Shown: positions 1 through 11,007 of the stretch, one piece after another
How positions within the stretch are numbered: position 1 is the stretch's first letter
Layout of the letters: the number at the start of each line of letters is the position of its first letter
Assembly (NCBI GenBank): GCA_036785325.1
Contig: JAXIVH010000044.1
Coordinates: 1,180,001 to 1,244,000 of the forward strand
Origin: Urophycis tenuis
Lineage: Eukaryota > Chordata > Actinopteri > Gadiformes > Phycidae
Length of the DNA: 64,000 nt
Direction: 5' to 3'
The notes under the pieces: model-generated
What the model was told of the DNA's origin: nothing
What the model saw: the letters and a program-made list of their open reading frames with translations, nothing else
Database searches by the model: none
Made by a program: the position numbers and the translations under genes

Positions 1-376
1 CTCCTGTCCTCCCTTGTTGCTCCTTCCCCCATAGGTGGTAATCAATTTGGTAATCAGGAAGGGGTTAAAGAGGAGGAGGAGGGAGGCTGAGCTCTCTCTC
101 ACAAACACAGCAGCAGCAGCAGCAGGGGAAGGTTTGTGTTCTCTACTACTAGAGCTGAAGTAACCCATTTTCCCCTCTGTCCAACATGGCAGAGTTTTCT
201 TATTTTAGTTGGAGATCTCTGGTAGTCCTGTTTGGTGTTTTTTGTTATGTTAGCCCTGTGTTTCTAGTTAGTGTGGAGGTGCAGGGTGCGACGGCCCACA
301 GCGTGGCTGGCCCGGTGTTTCCCCCTCTTGTTCCTTTTGACCGTGGTCTCCATCTCTTTTTGGTTTATTACTTTAA
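1..376 (+). repeat. Duplicated mRNA/LTR-like segment, copy 1, left part
   Basis: This segment occurs again, inverted, at about 12.13-12.61 kb. In the + orientation it has a CAG run, an ATG at 186 with a short hydrophobic reading frame, and, beyond a Harbinger insertion at 377-3598, an AATAAA signal and a GTGTGGCGTCC stretch before a GT microsatellite. Such an order suits a solo LTR or the 3' part of a processed transcript. It is cut by the window edge, so its true start is not visible. The class is inferred. Confidence 0.6.
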
Positions 377-482
377 AGCTATTATTATACCCTACGGAAC
401 CGGACGAAATTTGTCTCTCCGTTCCAGACGTTGCTCCCGGAGCTTGTGTTTATGCCTCCGTCCGTATTACGGACGTTCGTAA
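186..482 (+). pseudogene. Short hydrophobic reading frame, 3' end replaced by Harbinger insertion
   Basis: The frame starts at ATG 186 and opens with a signal-peptide-like stretch (MAEFSYFSW, then a run of L, V and F). The first 63 or so residues match the uninterrupted frame at 12204-12428. After position 376 it reads into Harbinger terminal sequence, so its last residues and its stop are not original. I do not recognise the product. It may be a chance frame in an LTR or UTR. Only its presence in both paralogous copies argues for attention. Confidence 0.35.
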
Positions 483-508
483 GAAATCCTCTAGAGGGCG
501 GTACAAAC

Positions 509-2093
509 ATGGCGTATGTTGAGGAGGTTGCAATTATGTACATGTTATGGAAGCGTCCAAAACAACGCAAAAGTAGGCGCACAAGAAGGTGGAGTGTGCG
601 CCCACTCGATACGACTAGGCTAGAGGATAGGGAGTTTGTGTCTCTAGTGCTACCGATGCGTCAACTGGATCCGGAGAAGCATTTCCAGTATTTTCGGATG
701 TCTGTCGCGACCTTTGACAGTCTCCTCGCCCGTGTCATGCCCTTGATTGTCCACAAGGAATGTCACAGGGCACCGGTGAGTGCATTTGAGCGCCTGGCAG
801 TGACCCTCCGCTATTTATCAACGGGGATGACCCAAACAGCTTTGGCTGCCAGCTACAAACTGGGCATATATACATTTATACTGTGTCCAGTATAAATAAG
901 GAGGTGTGTCTGGCTTTGTGGGCGGCGTTGGAAGAAGAGGTGAAGTTTCCGACCCAGTGGGAACCCATCCGCGATGGCTTTTGGGAGCATTGAAATTATC
1001 CCAACTGCGTCGGGGCCATCGACGGCAAGCATGTCAGGATCAAAGCGCCGGCCAAAAGCGGGAGTAGTTTTTTCAATTACCGCGGCTTTTTCAGTTTTAT
1101 CCTCCTGGCGGCTTGCGATGCTAAATACCGCTTTACATTTGTTGACATTGGGGCCTACGGTAAGGAGAGCGACGCTGGCGTCCTCTCCAGAAGCAAATTT
1201 GGGGCGGAACTCCTGCAAGGCCGCCTCCCACTGCTCCCGTGCGCACCTCTCCCAGGAACAGATATTCTGACCCCTCCTGTGTTCGTGGCGGATGAGGCGT
1301 TCCCGCAGAAGATAAATCTGATGCGCCCTTATCCAGGTGCGTGTGTGTGCGCGTCAATGTTTATGTAAACATGTGTAATTAATTACCCAACCTGCAAGAG
1401 AACGCACCTACCTATGTAAGCACACACATAATTTCATTTCAGCCTCAATGCGCTTAAGTATACATTGTAATACATTATTGCAACAACTCTACAATTTATC
1501 TTGTGAAAATATCAAATCCATTGCATGCCTTCCTTGACTTACAACCCTTGACCCAACCTAAAAGATCATTTCCAGTGTGTGACTTGTACATGCTTTGTAT
1601 TATTGCAGAAGGGCTAGGTTGTTCTAATACAAATATTGTGTTTATAGGATCTCAACAGCTGTCCCACGAACAGAAGGTCTACAACTACAGGCACTGCAGA
1701 GCAAGGCGGGTTATTGAAAATTCATTTGGCATTCTAGCTGCCAGGTGGCGAGTGATGGCCCATGCAATTGAGTGCTCTGTGGAGACAGCAGAAGTGGTCA
1801 CCAAGGCCTGCGTTGCGCTCCACAATTTCCTGGCCAAAGGAGACGAGGACCTGCCAGAAGAGGGCCGGTACATCCCCCCGGGAATGCCAGACAGGGATGG
1901 GGCACCCGGAGAGTGGAGGAGGATAGTCCAGGGTGATACCAGCCTCACACCTGCCCGTCGCATCACAGCTGCTAGGTCCACCCAGGATGGGTTGGCTGTC
2001 AGGGAGATTTTCAAGGAATATTTCCAAACAGACCAAGGAAGGCTGGAGTGGCAGGACCAGCATGTCAGACGTGGCACATTACCCAATGTTTGA
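509..2093 (+). pseudogene. Harbinger transposase (HARBI1-like DDE nuclease), broken
   Basis: Start chosen at ATG 509; an in-frame ATG at 431 lies close to the terminal repeat. Exon one gives the basic N-terminus and the helical FERLAVTLRYLSTG region. The DDE_Tnp_4 core follows: GAIDGKH (first Asp, near 1020), VDIGAYGKESD (second Asp, near 1140) and, after an intron at 1337-1647 (CAG/GTGCGT to TTTATAG), RVIENSFGILAARWR (catalytic Glu). The C-terminus runs to the stop at 2091-2093. Two lesions are visible: a frame change near 880, just after LAASYKLG, and a TGA within the core near 993. All three acidic residues remain. The family catalyses cut-and-paste transposition in the nucleus with a Myb/SANT-like partner. 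Confidence 0.88.
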
Positions 2094-2481
2094 ATAGTGC
2101 TATCTATGTTGATAAAATCCTGAGCAATTATTACAATACCTGTATGTCTACAGTCTATGATGATACCTAAATGACAACAAACAAATGTTATTACATTATT
2201 TATTAAATGGATGCCTTTTCAAAAATGAGCGAGGATGCTGCTAGGAGACCAGAACACCCCATCTGGCGGGGGCTGGCATGGTTAAAGGTCCTTATAAATC
2301 ACAGGAACACATTAAATACATGTGCTACCAAAGCACAACAACAAAAGTGGAAAGAGTGCAACAATGTCACATGAAGTGACAGGAGGAACAAGGACAACAA
2401 CAACATAACAATAAGTGATAACAATATGATGAACTCAAAAACCAACAGTTGATGCCATCCTACAATTAATCCTAAAATGGA

Positions 2482-3425
2482 TTAACTGAAAGACAGCATC
2501 AACTGTTGAATTTCCTTCATCAGCCTCTTGCCATCAGCTGGTGGAAGTTCCTGTAGGAAGTTGTTTAGGTAGGTGGTGAAAGAGGTAAACACATTACTCT
2601 TCTGGTGGGACTCCTGCCGCAGCTCTTCTAGCCTACCAAGCAAAGCCACACCAACTGGATCTACGTCGTTGTTGTTGTTGTTGTCCTTCTTCCTCCTTTT
2701 CCCAGTTGCTGTTGATGCTCGACTTGGTGTGGGTGGTGGATGTGTTGGTGTGGGTGGTGGATGTGTTGGTGTGGGTGGTGGATGTGTTGGTGTGGGTGGT
2801 GCTGACAGCTGTGAGGTACCATCTTCCTCCTCCTCCTCCTCCCCCTCCATTGGCTCCTCCTCATCCACTTCACACTAGAAGTAAACAATAATAGAGGATT
2901 AGATCAACTTTACTGTAAATACACATTAATAAAGAAAAATTAAAGTATACACAGATTAATGAAATGCAGGGTGCATTGCGCTATGAATTAAATGAATGCA
3001 AATTAAACAGTCGTATGGACGGAAAGCATCTCAAAGCACACAAAAAGAACACTTTTTACGTCAAACTTGGTCGAGGTCTTCCTGTGCTTTATGTGGTCCT
3101 TTAACCATGCCAACCGCCGCAAGATTGGATGTTCTGGTCCCCCAGCAGCATCCCCGCTCCTTTTTGATGATGCATCCCTGTGTGCTCGTACAAATTTATC
3201 TCTGGCCAGATTCCACCTGGTCCGCACCTCCTTCGCCGACAGACCCACAGCACTCCCTATCTCCTCCCAGCTGTTGTGACAGCGTTGTTTGTCACGGTGC
3301 CCAGGCACCGTGGCGTCGTATAAATGAATGTACCCCCTAACCATCTCACATATTCTCTCCTCCATTGCCATTTTTAAACCTCCCTCTCTTCCTTCTTCTT
3401 CTTCCTCCATAACTTCTGGAACCAA
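2482..3425 (-). CDS. Harbinger-encoded MADF/BESS DNA-binding protein
   Basis: Two exons. Exon 1 (3425-3060) starts at ATG and carries a MADF (Myb/SANT-like) domain with the spaced tryptophans NSWEEIG, RTRWN and RLAWLKDH; it ends at GAC/GTAAAA. Exon 2 (2874-2482) follows the acceptor TTCTAG in the same phase. It holds an acidic tract, a PPTPTH repeat present about four times, a basic KRRKK patch with an N run, and a C-terminal BESS-like helix (LPPADGKRLMKEI). In this superfamily the second protein binds the transposon ends and helps bring the transposase into the nucleus. No disabling lesion is seen if the intron 2875-3059 is removed. The repeat encoding PPTPTH is a minisatellite and probably varies in copy number. 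Confidence 0.82.
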
Positions 3426-3598
3426 AACGCTCCTGACTCTCTACTGCCCCCATGAATTCCTCTGGTATTGCTCCGTTTCGCCCGGAGCTCACCGGATTGC
3501 TAAGCTCTTGACCAACGGACAAACTGCCGGATGAAACGACCCCCGGAACCGGGTGAAAGCCTCCGTTTCCGTAATTACCGTAGGGTATAAATGGGCCT

Positions 3599-3750
3599 TA
3601 AGGGTTCATTTTTTCCCTTTTTTCCCGTTGCTACTTTTCAATAAAGAATCTTTTTTGCAAACTTGTGTGGCGTCCTTTATATGTTATGGTCTCATTGAGC
3701 CAATATTGATATTAATTTTATGAGTGTGTGTGTGTGTGTGTGTAACGCAC
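3599..3750 (+). repeat. Duplicated segment copy 1, right part, with (GT)n
   Basis: The sequence resumes after the Harbinger element: AATAAAGAATC, GTGTGGCGTCC and GGTCTCATTGAGCC, then a GT microsatellite (about 3722-3742). It matches the inverted copy near 12.13-12.24 kb apart from a missing 8-bp TTTAAAAC-type stretch and a few substitutions. The GT run directly adjoins the splice donor of the exon at 3751-3925. Confidence 0.6.
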
Positions 3751-3940
3751 CCAGAAGTTCCCCGGGAGCGAAGGTGCATCTGTGGACCAGCCGGTCCTGC
3801 ACACGCTGGGACTCCAGGTCCACCACAGACAGCTCAGCCCGGGCCACCACCCGGGCCAGCGCCACCTCCTGGACCCGGGGCCAGAGGAACATGGACCGAC
3901 ATGAGCAGAGCTCTTCAAACGAGAGGGCATGCAAAGTCAT
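3751..3940 (-). CDS. Probable host exon, perhaps of the ZP-domain gene
   Basis: On the minus strand this is an open stretch of about 60 codons whose third positions are almost all G or C, unlike the AT-rich surroundings. It ends in a good donor (CTTCTGG/GTGCGT, exon end 3751). An acceptor ending in TTGAAG lies near 3925. Two cysteine pairs are visible (ELCSCRS and HRCTF). Immediately downstream is the segment whose paralogous copy lies directly upstream of ZP exons at 13.0 kb, so this is plausibly the exon preceding the ZP domain in a second, inverted gene copy. I do not recognise the exon itself. The downstream exons would lie left of the window. Confidence 0.45.
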
Positions 3941-4205
3941 ATTTGTAAAACAAACAGGAGAGAATGTCAGTTACCCCTTATGATTTTATGGCAACAAAAA
4001 AAATGTACAAAGGAAAAAAACTACATAGTTACCGCTTTTGTTTTTGTTTAACCTAAGGGATAAAAACTAAATTATATTTGTAAAAAAAAAAAAACCCAGA
4101 AAAAACCCAACATGCAACTAAGTTGTTGGGTAACTAACTTTGCACTTGGAGGTGTTTTTTCCCTTTAAAATAAAAATACATATATTTTTTACAAATGACT
4201 TTTTT
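3941..4205. other. AT-rich non-coding stretch
   Basis: Runs of A and T with no reading frame, repeat or RNA gene that I can support. Confidence 0.5.
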
Positions 4206-4235
4206 TTTGCATATATGTATGTATGCATGGTCTGC

Positions 4236-4435
4236 AGATGTGTAGCAGCTCTCTCAACTGCGCCACAGAGACACCAACAAGGCTTGTGCGGGAGGTTCTA
4301 CTGTACGTTACAATCCACATGTTAGTGTTTGTTGTAAAAACATGGAAGTCCACATTGTTCTTGGCATGAATTGAACCCATGACTCAAGATCAGTTCACCA
4401 ACAGCTCCATCCACTGAGCCGCTGGTTGTGAAAGG
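4236..4435 (-). repeat. Two decayed tRNA-like units
   Basis: Read on the minus strand these correspond to the units at 14861-14938 and 14706-14780. The first keeps only the box-A side (TGGCGCAGTTGAGAG). The second (about 4357-4430) keeps both box A (GGATGGAGCTG) and a box-B-like GGTTCAATTCATGCC. The spacer between them (about 4290-4350) also matches, so the whole block is an inverted paralog of 14.4-14.94 kb. Function as tRNA is unlikely. Confidence 0.6.
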
Positions 4436-4567
4436 AGTCAACGTGTATAATTGACTTTACAATTCAATGTCTCTGTAAAGTGTCAATAATCCTAAAGCAG
4501 ATTGCAGCACATGTTTCGACAGTGCTGAATCCATAATGGCAATCTATTGACTAAAGTGAATAAGCAG

Positions 4568-4625
4568 TTGCCTGAACAGGGACTTGAACCCTGGACCCTC
4601 AGATTAAAAGGCTTCACAAAGCTGG
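4568..4625 (-). pseudogene. tRNA-Lys(UUU) remnant
   Basis: The minus strand holds the anticodon-loop and T-arm half of a tRNA-Lys (CTTTTAATCTGAGGG, then GGTTCAAGTCCCTGTTCAGGC). The D-arm half has been lost. Flanks match those of the intact tRNA-Lys at 14492-14564 in inverted order. Confidence 0.7.
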
Positions 4626-4719
4626 TAGAAGGTTGTGTCTTAAGATGACAATTCTGGATTGATGCCTGCTATCTCCAATCTACTGCATTCTTCAGCATTT
4701 TACTATCATTTAATAATAA

Positions 4720-5005
4720 TGCATTTTATTTAAAGACACCTTTCAAAGCTCTCAAGGACACCTTACAAGACAAGTTAAAAAACAAGTAACTGTGGCATGT
4801 GTGACAGAGTACGCCACTTGGAATAAGTGTTTTTAGGCGTGATTTAAAGGTGGAGACAGAGTCAGAAGTGTGAATGTTTGGTGCCGATCGGCCGAAAGCT
4901 CTTGGCCCCCATGGTGGATAGGTTGGCAGATGGAGCTGAGAGCTGGATGGCAGAAGAGGATCGGAGAGGGCGTGAAGGTGTGGAGTGGATTTAGAGAGAT
5001 GGCAC
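4720..5005 (-). mobile_element. 3' remnant of an L2/CR1-type LINE
   Basis: The minus frame contains PRAFGRSAPNI followed by SDSVSTFKSRLKTLI. This matches the C-terminal end commonly seen in L2, CR1 and Rex1 reverse transcriptase proteins. The part between these motifs is shortened, and the reading frame is followed by sequence typical of LINE 3' ends (ACCTTTCAAAGCTCTCAAGG on the + strand). No reverse transcriptase core is present. Confidence 0.6.
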
Positions 5006-5011
5006 AGAGAA

Positions 5012-5200
5012 CTGCCCTGCCACAGTTGAACTAGCACAGGGATGAATAATTGGTGGATACGGGCCGGAAAAAAAAGAAGAAAACAAAACACAAAACAGAA
5101 AAAAATACATTCCCTCATGTTTTTTTTTGTCAAAATGTATTTTCGGCCCACGTCTTCACCAAACGTTCATCCCTGTCCTAGTTCAACTGTAACAGGGCAG
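5012..5200. repeat. Inverted repeat with 35-bp arms
   Basis: Arms at 5012-5046 and 5166-5200 match at about 32 of 35 positions (core CAGTTGAACTAG). They enclose about 120 bp of A- and T-rich sequence. One arm plus its flank recurs at about 14.15-14.22 kb and again at 15.68-15.73 kb, so this is a small dispersed foldback repeat. Confidence 0.65.
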
Positions 5201-6189
5201 AGGTGCCCTCAGCTTTTACACGCAGGACCTTCAACAATGTCAGCATGTACAGTTATGGCTGCTGATCAGCATGCATGCTGAGGAGCGCTTTGTGAGACCG
5301 TGTTACAGAATGTCCACAGACCCTGGGAGAAGGGAGAGAGAAGCCTTGAGTCCATTTTATTTGTATAGCCCTTAATCACATGTACGGTCTCAAAGGGCCC
5401 TGTCAAGTGTCTTTGTCTTTTTGACTGTGCTTAACCCTCACTTGATAGGGAGACACCAATACTGAACGTTTAACTGGGTTTGACCAGGCCTCTTGTATCT
5501 TATCTGTTTTTATTTGTCTTCTTTTTGTAGCGCAGACATTACAGGTGAAAAACCTTAGAAACCAGAGAACAAACACCAACCATTTACCAATTTGCACATC
5601 TTTTGTAAAAAATAGGCCCACAGGAATCAATAATGATCAATTATCTTGAGTTGACTTGACTAGCTTGACTTGACACAAACATGTATATAAATAACCAAAT
5701 TTTTCTAATTCAACATTTTAGCTTGAATCCATCACAGATATTAATTTAGCCTACATTTTAAACTACGAGAGCCACAATGAATTAAATTGAGTGACCAAAC
5801 ACATGGATCACTAAACAGTAAAATAGTTAGCAGCGTGTTTAGCGCACCAATTTTCCCCATATAAATATTTACAATACATATTCGCTCCTACCAAATTACA
5901 ATGTGCAATTTCAGCAATTACACAATTTCAGTTTCCATTTTAGACAGATTTCATATGAAAACAGGACTATGCACTTTTTAAACCATGTCTTTATGCTTAA
6001 TTCATCACAACAGTATTCCACATCACAGAGTTAAATCACTAAATTAAGCAAACTACAATAAAACTGACCAACCAATGTTTCCACAATACATTCCGTACTA
6101 CCACGTGAACATTTACAACACAGATGCAGATACCACAGTGCACAAACACAAATGTTTTTCCCCGCCCGCACCCCAATGCCTCGTCGGCG
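5201..6189. other. AT-rich non-coding sequence with LINE-tail-like motifs
   Basis: Around 5345-5410 is a TTTTATTTGTATAGCCC motif, and near 5640-5680 a TTGACTTGACT motif, both common in fish LINE 3' ends. Otherwise no gene or structural RNA can be supported. Confidence 0.45.
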
Positions 6190-6470
6190 TCCAACAATCA
6201 ACAACAAGTGGCACTCGCAACAAAGTCTTAACGTAGCAATCTTATCGGCTGTCTGTTCAGTCTTTGAATAATTGGTACCAGATTCCGCACAACTTCAGGA
6301 GAGCTAGATGAGGATGCCGGCTTTGACTTTCTTGCGCTGCGCTGGCGTTTTTGCCGGCTCCCGCCATAGACATCCCATCTCATAGACGCAGCATTGAGCG
6401 CTACTGCCCACTGGGCTGACGAGACGCGGGGCCGCCATCTTGGAGTGGTGATCCGCCCCCCTCAGTGTAA
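6190..6470 (-). promoter_or_regulatory. GC-rich candidate 5' exon or promoter
   Basis: On the minus strand the sequence has CCAAGATGGCGGC, resembling a YY1-type start-site motif, followed by a short open frame of about 44 codons (start MAAPRLVS, then a basic stretch). It is GC-rich between AT-rich flanks. It may be the first exon of an unseen gene or part of a dispersed repeat. I do not recognise the peptide. Confidence 0.3.
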
Positions 6471-6798
6471 TTCATTTGACAGGAGAAATGAACTGTCAGC
6501 GCATTTAATTTATCTTACCTCACTGAATACCATTGATTTTCACGCGTTTTTTTTGTAATATGTGTAGCTATGATAAAGGAAACATGTTTTGGCCTGTTTT
6601 ATTATTCATAGTTGGCTTAACAGTAATAGAATATTATTATATGCTATAAGTGACCAGACATCCGAGATCAAAACTGGGAGCATAATCCCCGAGAAGGGGG
6701 AAAAAAAGGGTCAGCTATGTTCAAGTATATATACATATATGTGTGTGTATATATGCGTGTCTGTGTGTGTATATGTGCGCGCGCGCGTGTGTGTGTGT
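6471..6798. other. Non-coding, ending in alternating purine-pyrimidine microsatellite
   Basis: From about 6725 to 6798 there is a TATATACATA, (GT)n and GCGCGCGC tract. It replaces the usual left edge of the satellite exon block. The rest shows nothing I can identify. Confidence 0.55.
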
Positions 6799-6811
6799 TT
6801 TAATCACTTAC

Positions 6812-7315
6812 TTGGAACGGCATGATCCCACATCGCTGTGAAGGGACGGCGTTAACGAGTTGGGCGTGCAACCCCTCGAGAGAGTTGCTGCCTCGCCGGC
6901 ACTTGTACTTGTTCAGCCGGATGCTGTTCTTCACAACCACCTTCACAGAGACATACAGCTGTATGCCAGGGGGGTCCTGTAACACACAACCTATTGCAAG
7001 GTCCTCATTTATGCTGGTGTCATATTGAAATGTTACCATATACAAGTTTGAATGGTTTTGACACACGATGACTGCAGAGACAGCTGCAGGATGGCCCTGG
7101 ATGCAGGACAGAGGGGGCCTGTGGCTGTGCGGGGAGGACCAGCGGTATGGGTGCTGCCGACACAGGGGGCGGGCAGGCCACAGGCTGACGCAGCAGGAGG
7201 CCTCGGCTGGAGGCGGGTGGGCGCTGGAGGCTTCGGCCGGGTGGAGGACGACAACGCAGTGGGCTGAACGGGCCGGTTGGTGGGAGTCACAGGCTCTGGC
7301 TCATCAACAACTAAT
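6812..7315 (-). pseudogene. Satellite-embedded exon, copy 1
   Basis: The exon is 504 bp. The acceptor is TTTCCAG at its upstream end (7316 and above) and the donor CAA/GTAAGT follows 6812. The first part reads as a proline-rich segment; the second part reads KNSIRLNKYKCRRGSNSLEG in another frame, so a frame break is needed to link them. This copy has lost the usual left intron sequence. Confidence 0.65.
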
Positions 7316-8782
7316 CTGGAAATATAAAATACACACGTGATCAGTATTGATATTGATATATTTTATAAGAACACTGTTCATACTGTTTACACTTTTTATA
7401 CAACTGTTTATAAAATGTCCATACTGTTTATTTATTAATGTTTATCACTGACGATAAAGGTGACTTGGTATGACTTGTGTGCTATTTTCTTTCCACAGCC
7501 AACAGAACACACATGAATCAGCTTATTATTTCGACGACCCGTGGGCAAATATAGTCATGCCATACGCCGTTGGAAAGCTTAGATTTCCCCGCTTAAAATG
7601 AGCCCATCTCCAGACTTCAGACTAAACTGCGTCAAGTTGACTGAAGTCTACCCAGCACTAAAAAAATACCTTCAACGTTTCAATTAACATCAATCTTTCC
7701 TTACAGAACACAAATTAATTAGCTTAGTATTTCAACGACCCATGAGTCAATAAAGTCTTGCCATACGCCGTTGGAAAGCTTAGATTTCCCCGCTTAAAAT
7801 GAGCCCATCCGCGAGCAGTCTGGTTCCTCACAGACTAAACTGCGTCAGGTTGACTGAAATCTACCCAGCAATTAAAAACATACCTTCAACGTTTCAATTA
7901 AGATCAATCTTTCAATAAAGAACACAAATTAATTAGCTTAGTATTTCAACGACCCATGAGTCAATATAGTCTTGCCATACGCCGTTGGAAAGCTTAGATT
8001 TCCCTGCTTAAAATGAGCCCATCCCCGAGCAATTTGGTTGCTCACAGACAAAACTGCGTCAGGTTGACTGAAGTCTACCCAGCAGCTAAAAACATACCTT
8101 CATCGTTTCAATTAACATCAATCTTTCCTTACAGAACACAAATTAATTAGCTTAGTATTTCAACGACCCATGAGTCAATATAGTCTTGCCATACGCCGTT
8201 GGAAAGCTTAGATTTCCCCGCTTATAATGAGCCCATCCCCGAGCAATTTAGTTGCTCATAGACAAAACTGTGTCAGGTTGACTGAAGTCTACCCAGCAGC
8301 TAAAAGCATACCTTCAACGTTTCAATTAACATCAATCTTTCCTTACAGAACACAAATTAATTAGCTTAGTATTTCAATGACCCATGAGTCAATATAGTCT
8401 TGCCATACGCCGTTGGAAAGCTTAGATTTCCCCGCTTAAAATGAGCCCATCCGCGAGCAGTCTGGTTGATCACAGACTAAACTGGGTCAGGTTGACTGAA
8501 GTCTACCCAGCAGCTAAAAACATACCTTCAACGTTTCAATTAAGATCAATCTTTCAATAAAGAACACAAATTAATTAGCTTAGTATTTCAACGACCCATG
8601 AGTCAATATAGTCTTGCCATACGCCGTTGGAAAGCTTAGATTTCCCCGTTTAAAATGAGCCCAAAATGTATCATTGAAGCCATCATTGAGACTTTTCTTT
8701 TTAAATTATACCGCATGAACATGGGTCTGCAATAAAGCTTTATATATATTTATGTGTGTGTGTGTGTGTTTTAATCACTTAC

Positions 8783-9286
8783 TTGGAACGGCATGATCCC
8801 ACATCGCTGTGAAGGGACGGCGTTAACGAGGTGGGCGTGCAACCCCTCGAGAGAGTTGCTGCCTCGCCGGCACTTGTACTTGTTCAGCCGGATGCCGTTC
8901 TTCACAACCACCTTCACAGAGACATACAGCTGTATGCCAGGGGGGTCCTGTAACACACAACCTATTGCAAGGTCCTCATTTATGCTGGTGTCATTTTGAA
9001 ATGTTACCATATACAAGTTTGAATGGTTTTGACACACGATGACTGCAGAGACAGCTGCAGGATGGCCCTGGATGCAGGACGGAGGGGGCCTGTGGCTGTG
9101 CGGGGAGGACCAGCGGTATGGGTGCTGCCGACACAGGGGGCGGGCAGGCCACAGGCTGACGCAGCAGGAGGCCTCGGCTGGAGGCGGGTGGGCGCAGGAG
9201 GCTTCGGCCGGGTGGAGGACGACAACGCAGTGGGCTGAACGGGCCGGTTGGTGGGAGTCACAGGCTCTGGCTCATCAACAAATAAT
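8783..9286 (-). pseudogene. Satellite-embedded exon, copy 2
   Basis: A 504-bp exon with acceptor TTTCCAG and donor CAA/GTAAGT. It is very close to copy 3 at 17167-17670. The entry frame from the acceptor stays open for about 90 codons and then stops, while the frame leaving at the donor (MVTFQNDTSINEDLAIG onward) is a different one. Confidence 0.65.
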
Positions 9287-9940
9287 CTGGAAATATAAAA
9301 TACACACATGATCAGTATTGATAATGATATCTTTTATAAGAACACTGTTCATACTGTTTACACTTTTTATACAACTGTTTATACAATGTCCATACTGTTT
9401 ATTTATTAATGTTTATCACTGACAATAAAGGTGACTTGGTATGACTTGTGTGCTATTTTCTTTGCACAGTCAAGAGAACACACATGAATCAGCTTATTAT
9501 TTCGACGACCCGTGGGCAAATATAGTCATGCCATACACTGTTAGAAAGCTTAGATTTCCCCGCTTAAAATGAGCCCATCTCCGAGCAATTTGGTTGCTCA
9601 CAGACAAGTCTGCGTCAGGTTGACTGAAGTCTACCCAGCAGCTAAAAACATACCTTCAACGTTTCAATTAACATCAATCTTTCCTTACAGAACACAAATT
9701 AATTAGCTTAGTATTTCAACGACCCTTGGGTGAATATAGTCTTGCCATACGCTGTTGGAAAGCTTAGATTTCCCCGCTTAAAATGAGCCCATCCGCAAGC
9801 AATATACTTGCTCACAAACAAAACTGCGTCAGGTTGACTGAAGTCTACCCAGAAGCTAAAAACATACCTTCAACGTTTCAATTAACAATTAACAAATTTC
9901 AATTAACAAATGAATTAGCTTCGTATTTCATCCTGCCCCG

Positions 9941-10928
9941 TGTAGCCGAGGGGAGGGGTTATTGGTGATAGACGACTACGCCATCTAGGGGATTGCGCCC
10001 CAAGAAGTTTAGTTTTAAAGTAAGACTCAATCGGTCAAGGACACAGATTCGTATACATCAAGAGGACCAAAGACGTGTTTCCAAAAATATACAAAAGCTT
10101 TTATTGGCAGGTTAACAAAGTAGCAATGGAGTGGTCACTCCGTAAAACACAAGCAATTGTGAGCAGTAATACACAGCGCCAATATGTGGACCATGGGGGC
10201 ACAGGGCCCAGAGAGATTACTCAAATTTAGGTGTGGGGAAAGCAGGGCTGTAACTTACCACGGCAAGGGGAGGCGGACGAGGAGGGGGAAGGGTCCAAAG
10301 CCACACCACACGTGAACACGGCAAGATCAAAATACAAGAAAACAAAGAAAGCAAACACTAAATGTGGACAAAGGAAAGGATCATTGAGGGCAGGGTTCCA
10401 CCACCGACCCACTGCTCTAGGTCACACAGCTCCTGACTGACTGAACAGCAGAGAATATATAGACGGTAGTACGGCAGCAGAAACAAAGCAGCAGCGGCGA
10501 GGCCTATGTACAGCCACGATCTGGAGCACTGCTCAGGCTTCAAGTAGATTTAACTGTCTGGAAGCACAGCTGATCCGACACAGCAACAGGAGAGCTACCG
10601 AACCGTGCTTAATAGCACGTTTCCACTGAGCACGCACTCGAGCTGGACGTACAAACAGTCCACTGCCAAGCGAAGACCAGTTCTTGCAGTCGAATGATGC
10701 AAGAGACCCGAACATAAACCAAGCTACAGCAAGGCCCGACCAAGCTGCCTGTCAGCTACCAAACGAACAGAAGCTAGCTCCTCCAGCGACCATGGGAGAA
10801 CGGAAGATGTGCAATCAGCTGATACCTGGCCGTAAATATACTCCGAGACGCCCCCTCATTAACGTGCCTACGGCTCCCTCTGGTAGCTGCCAGAGGGAAA
10901 CAGGGAAAGTACAAGCTACCCTGCTACA
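9941..10928 (-). mobile_element. Gypsy 3' LTR
   Basis: A 988-bp LTR with inverted ends (TGTAGC at 9941 and GCTACA ending at 10928). On the minus strand it starts TGTAGCAGGG right after a purine tract and contains AATAAAAGC near 10.10 kb, about 160 bp before its end. It belongs to the integrase fragment at 11.0-12.08 kb. It sits at the right edge of satellite array I. Confidence 0.85.
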
Positions 10929-10945
10929 ATCCACCCCCACTTTTT
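10929..10945 (-). other. Polypurine tract of the Gypsy element
   Basis: The minus-strand sequence AAAAAGTGGGGGTGGAT directly precedes the LTR. It is the usual plus-strand DNA primer site in LTR retrotransposons. Confidence 0.8.
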
Positions 10946-11007
10946 GTGTCGTCGACCCGACGATAGTAGATCAAATAAAACAAAGGGGTTGAGGCGGAGC
11001 ATGAGAG

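Larger units (their letters stand above)
377..3598 (+). mobile_element. Harbinger (PIF) DNA transposon with two convergent genes
   Basis: The element is 3,222 bp and is flanked by the target duplication TAA (374-376 and 3599-3601), as expected for Harbinger (TWA). Its imperfect terminal inverted repeats share TATACCCTACGG. The paralogous sequence at about 12.24 kb has the uninterrupted site, with a single TTTAAGGG, which fixes both ends within the TTAA ambiguity. Inside lie a DDE transposase gene (+) and a MADF/BESS DNA-binding protein gene (-), the usual Harbinger pair. The transposase frame is broken, so this copy cannot supply its own transposase. Confidence 0.93.
6799..9940. repeat. Satellite array I, left part (214-bp monomers plus exon blocks)
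   Basis: Direct repeats of about 214 bp, recognisable by TTAGTATTTCAACGACCC, GTTGGAAAGCTTAGATTTCC and CAGGTTGACTGAAGTC, alternate with longer blocks. About five monomers lie at 7.5-8.66 kb and two at 9.47-9.93 kb. Two exon-bearing blocks (6.80-7.5 and 8.66-9.47 kb) interrupt them. The array stops at the Gypsy LTR at 9941 and resumes in the same orientation at 16.45 kb. Confidence 0.92.

Noticed and set aside
6822..7340. Plus-strand open frames repeated in every exon block (68, 71 and 90 codons)
   Set aside because: They are antisense to the exon, have no splice signals of their own and recur only because the block is duplicated.
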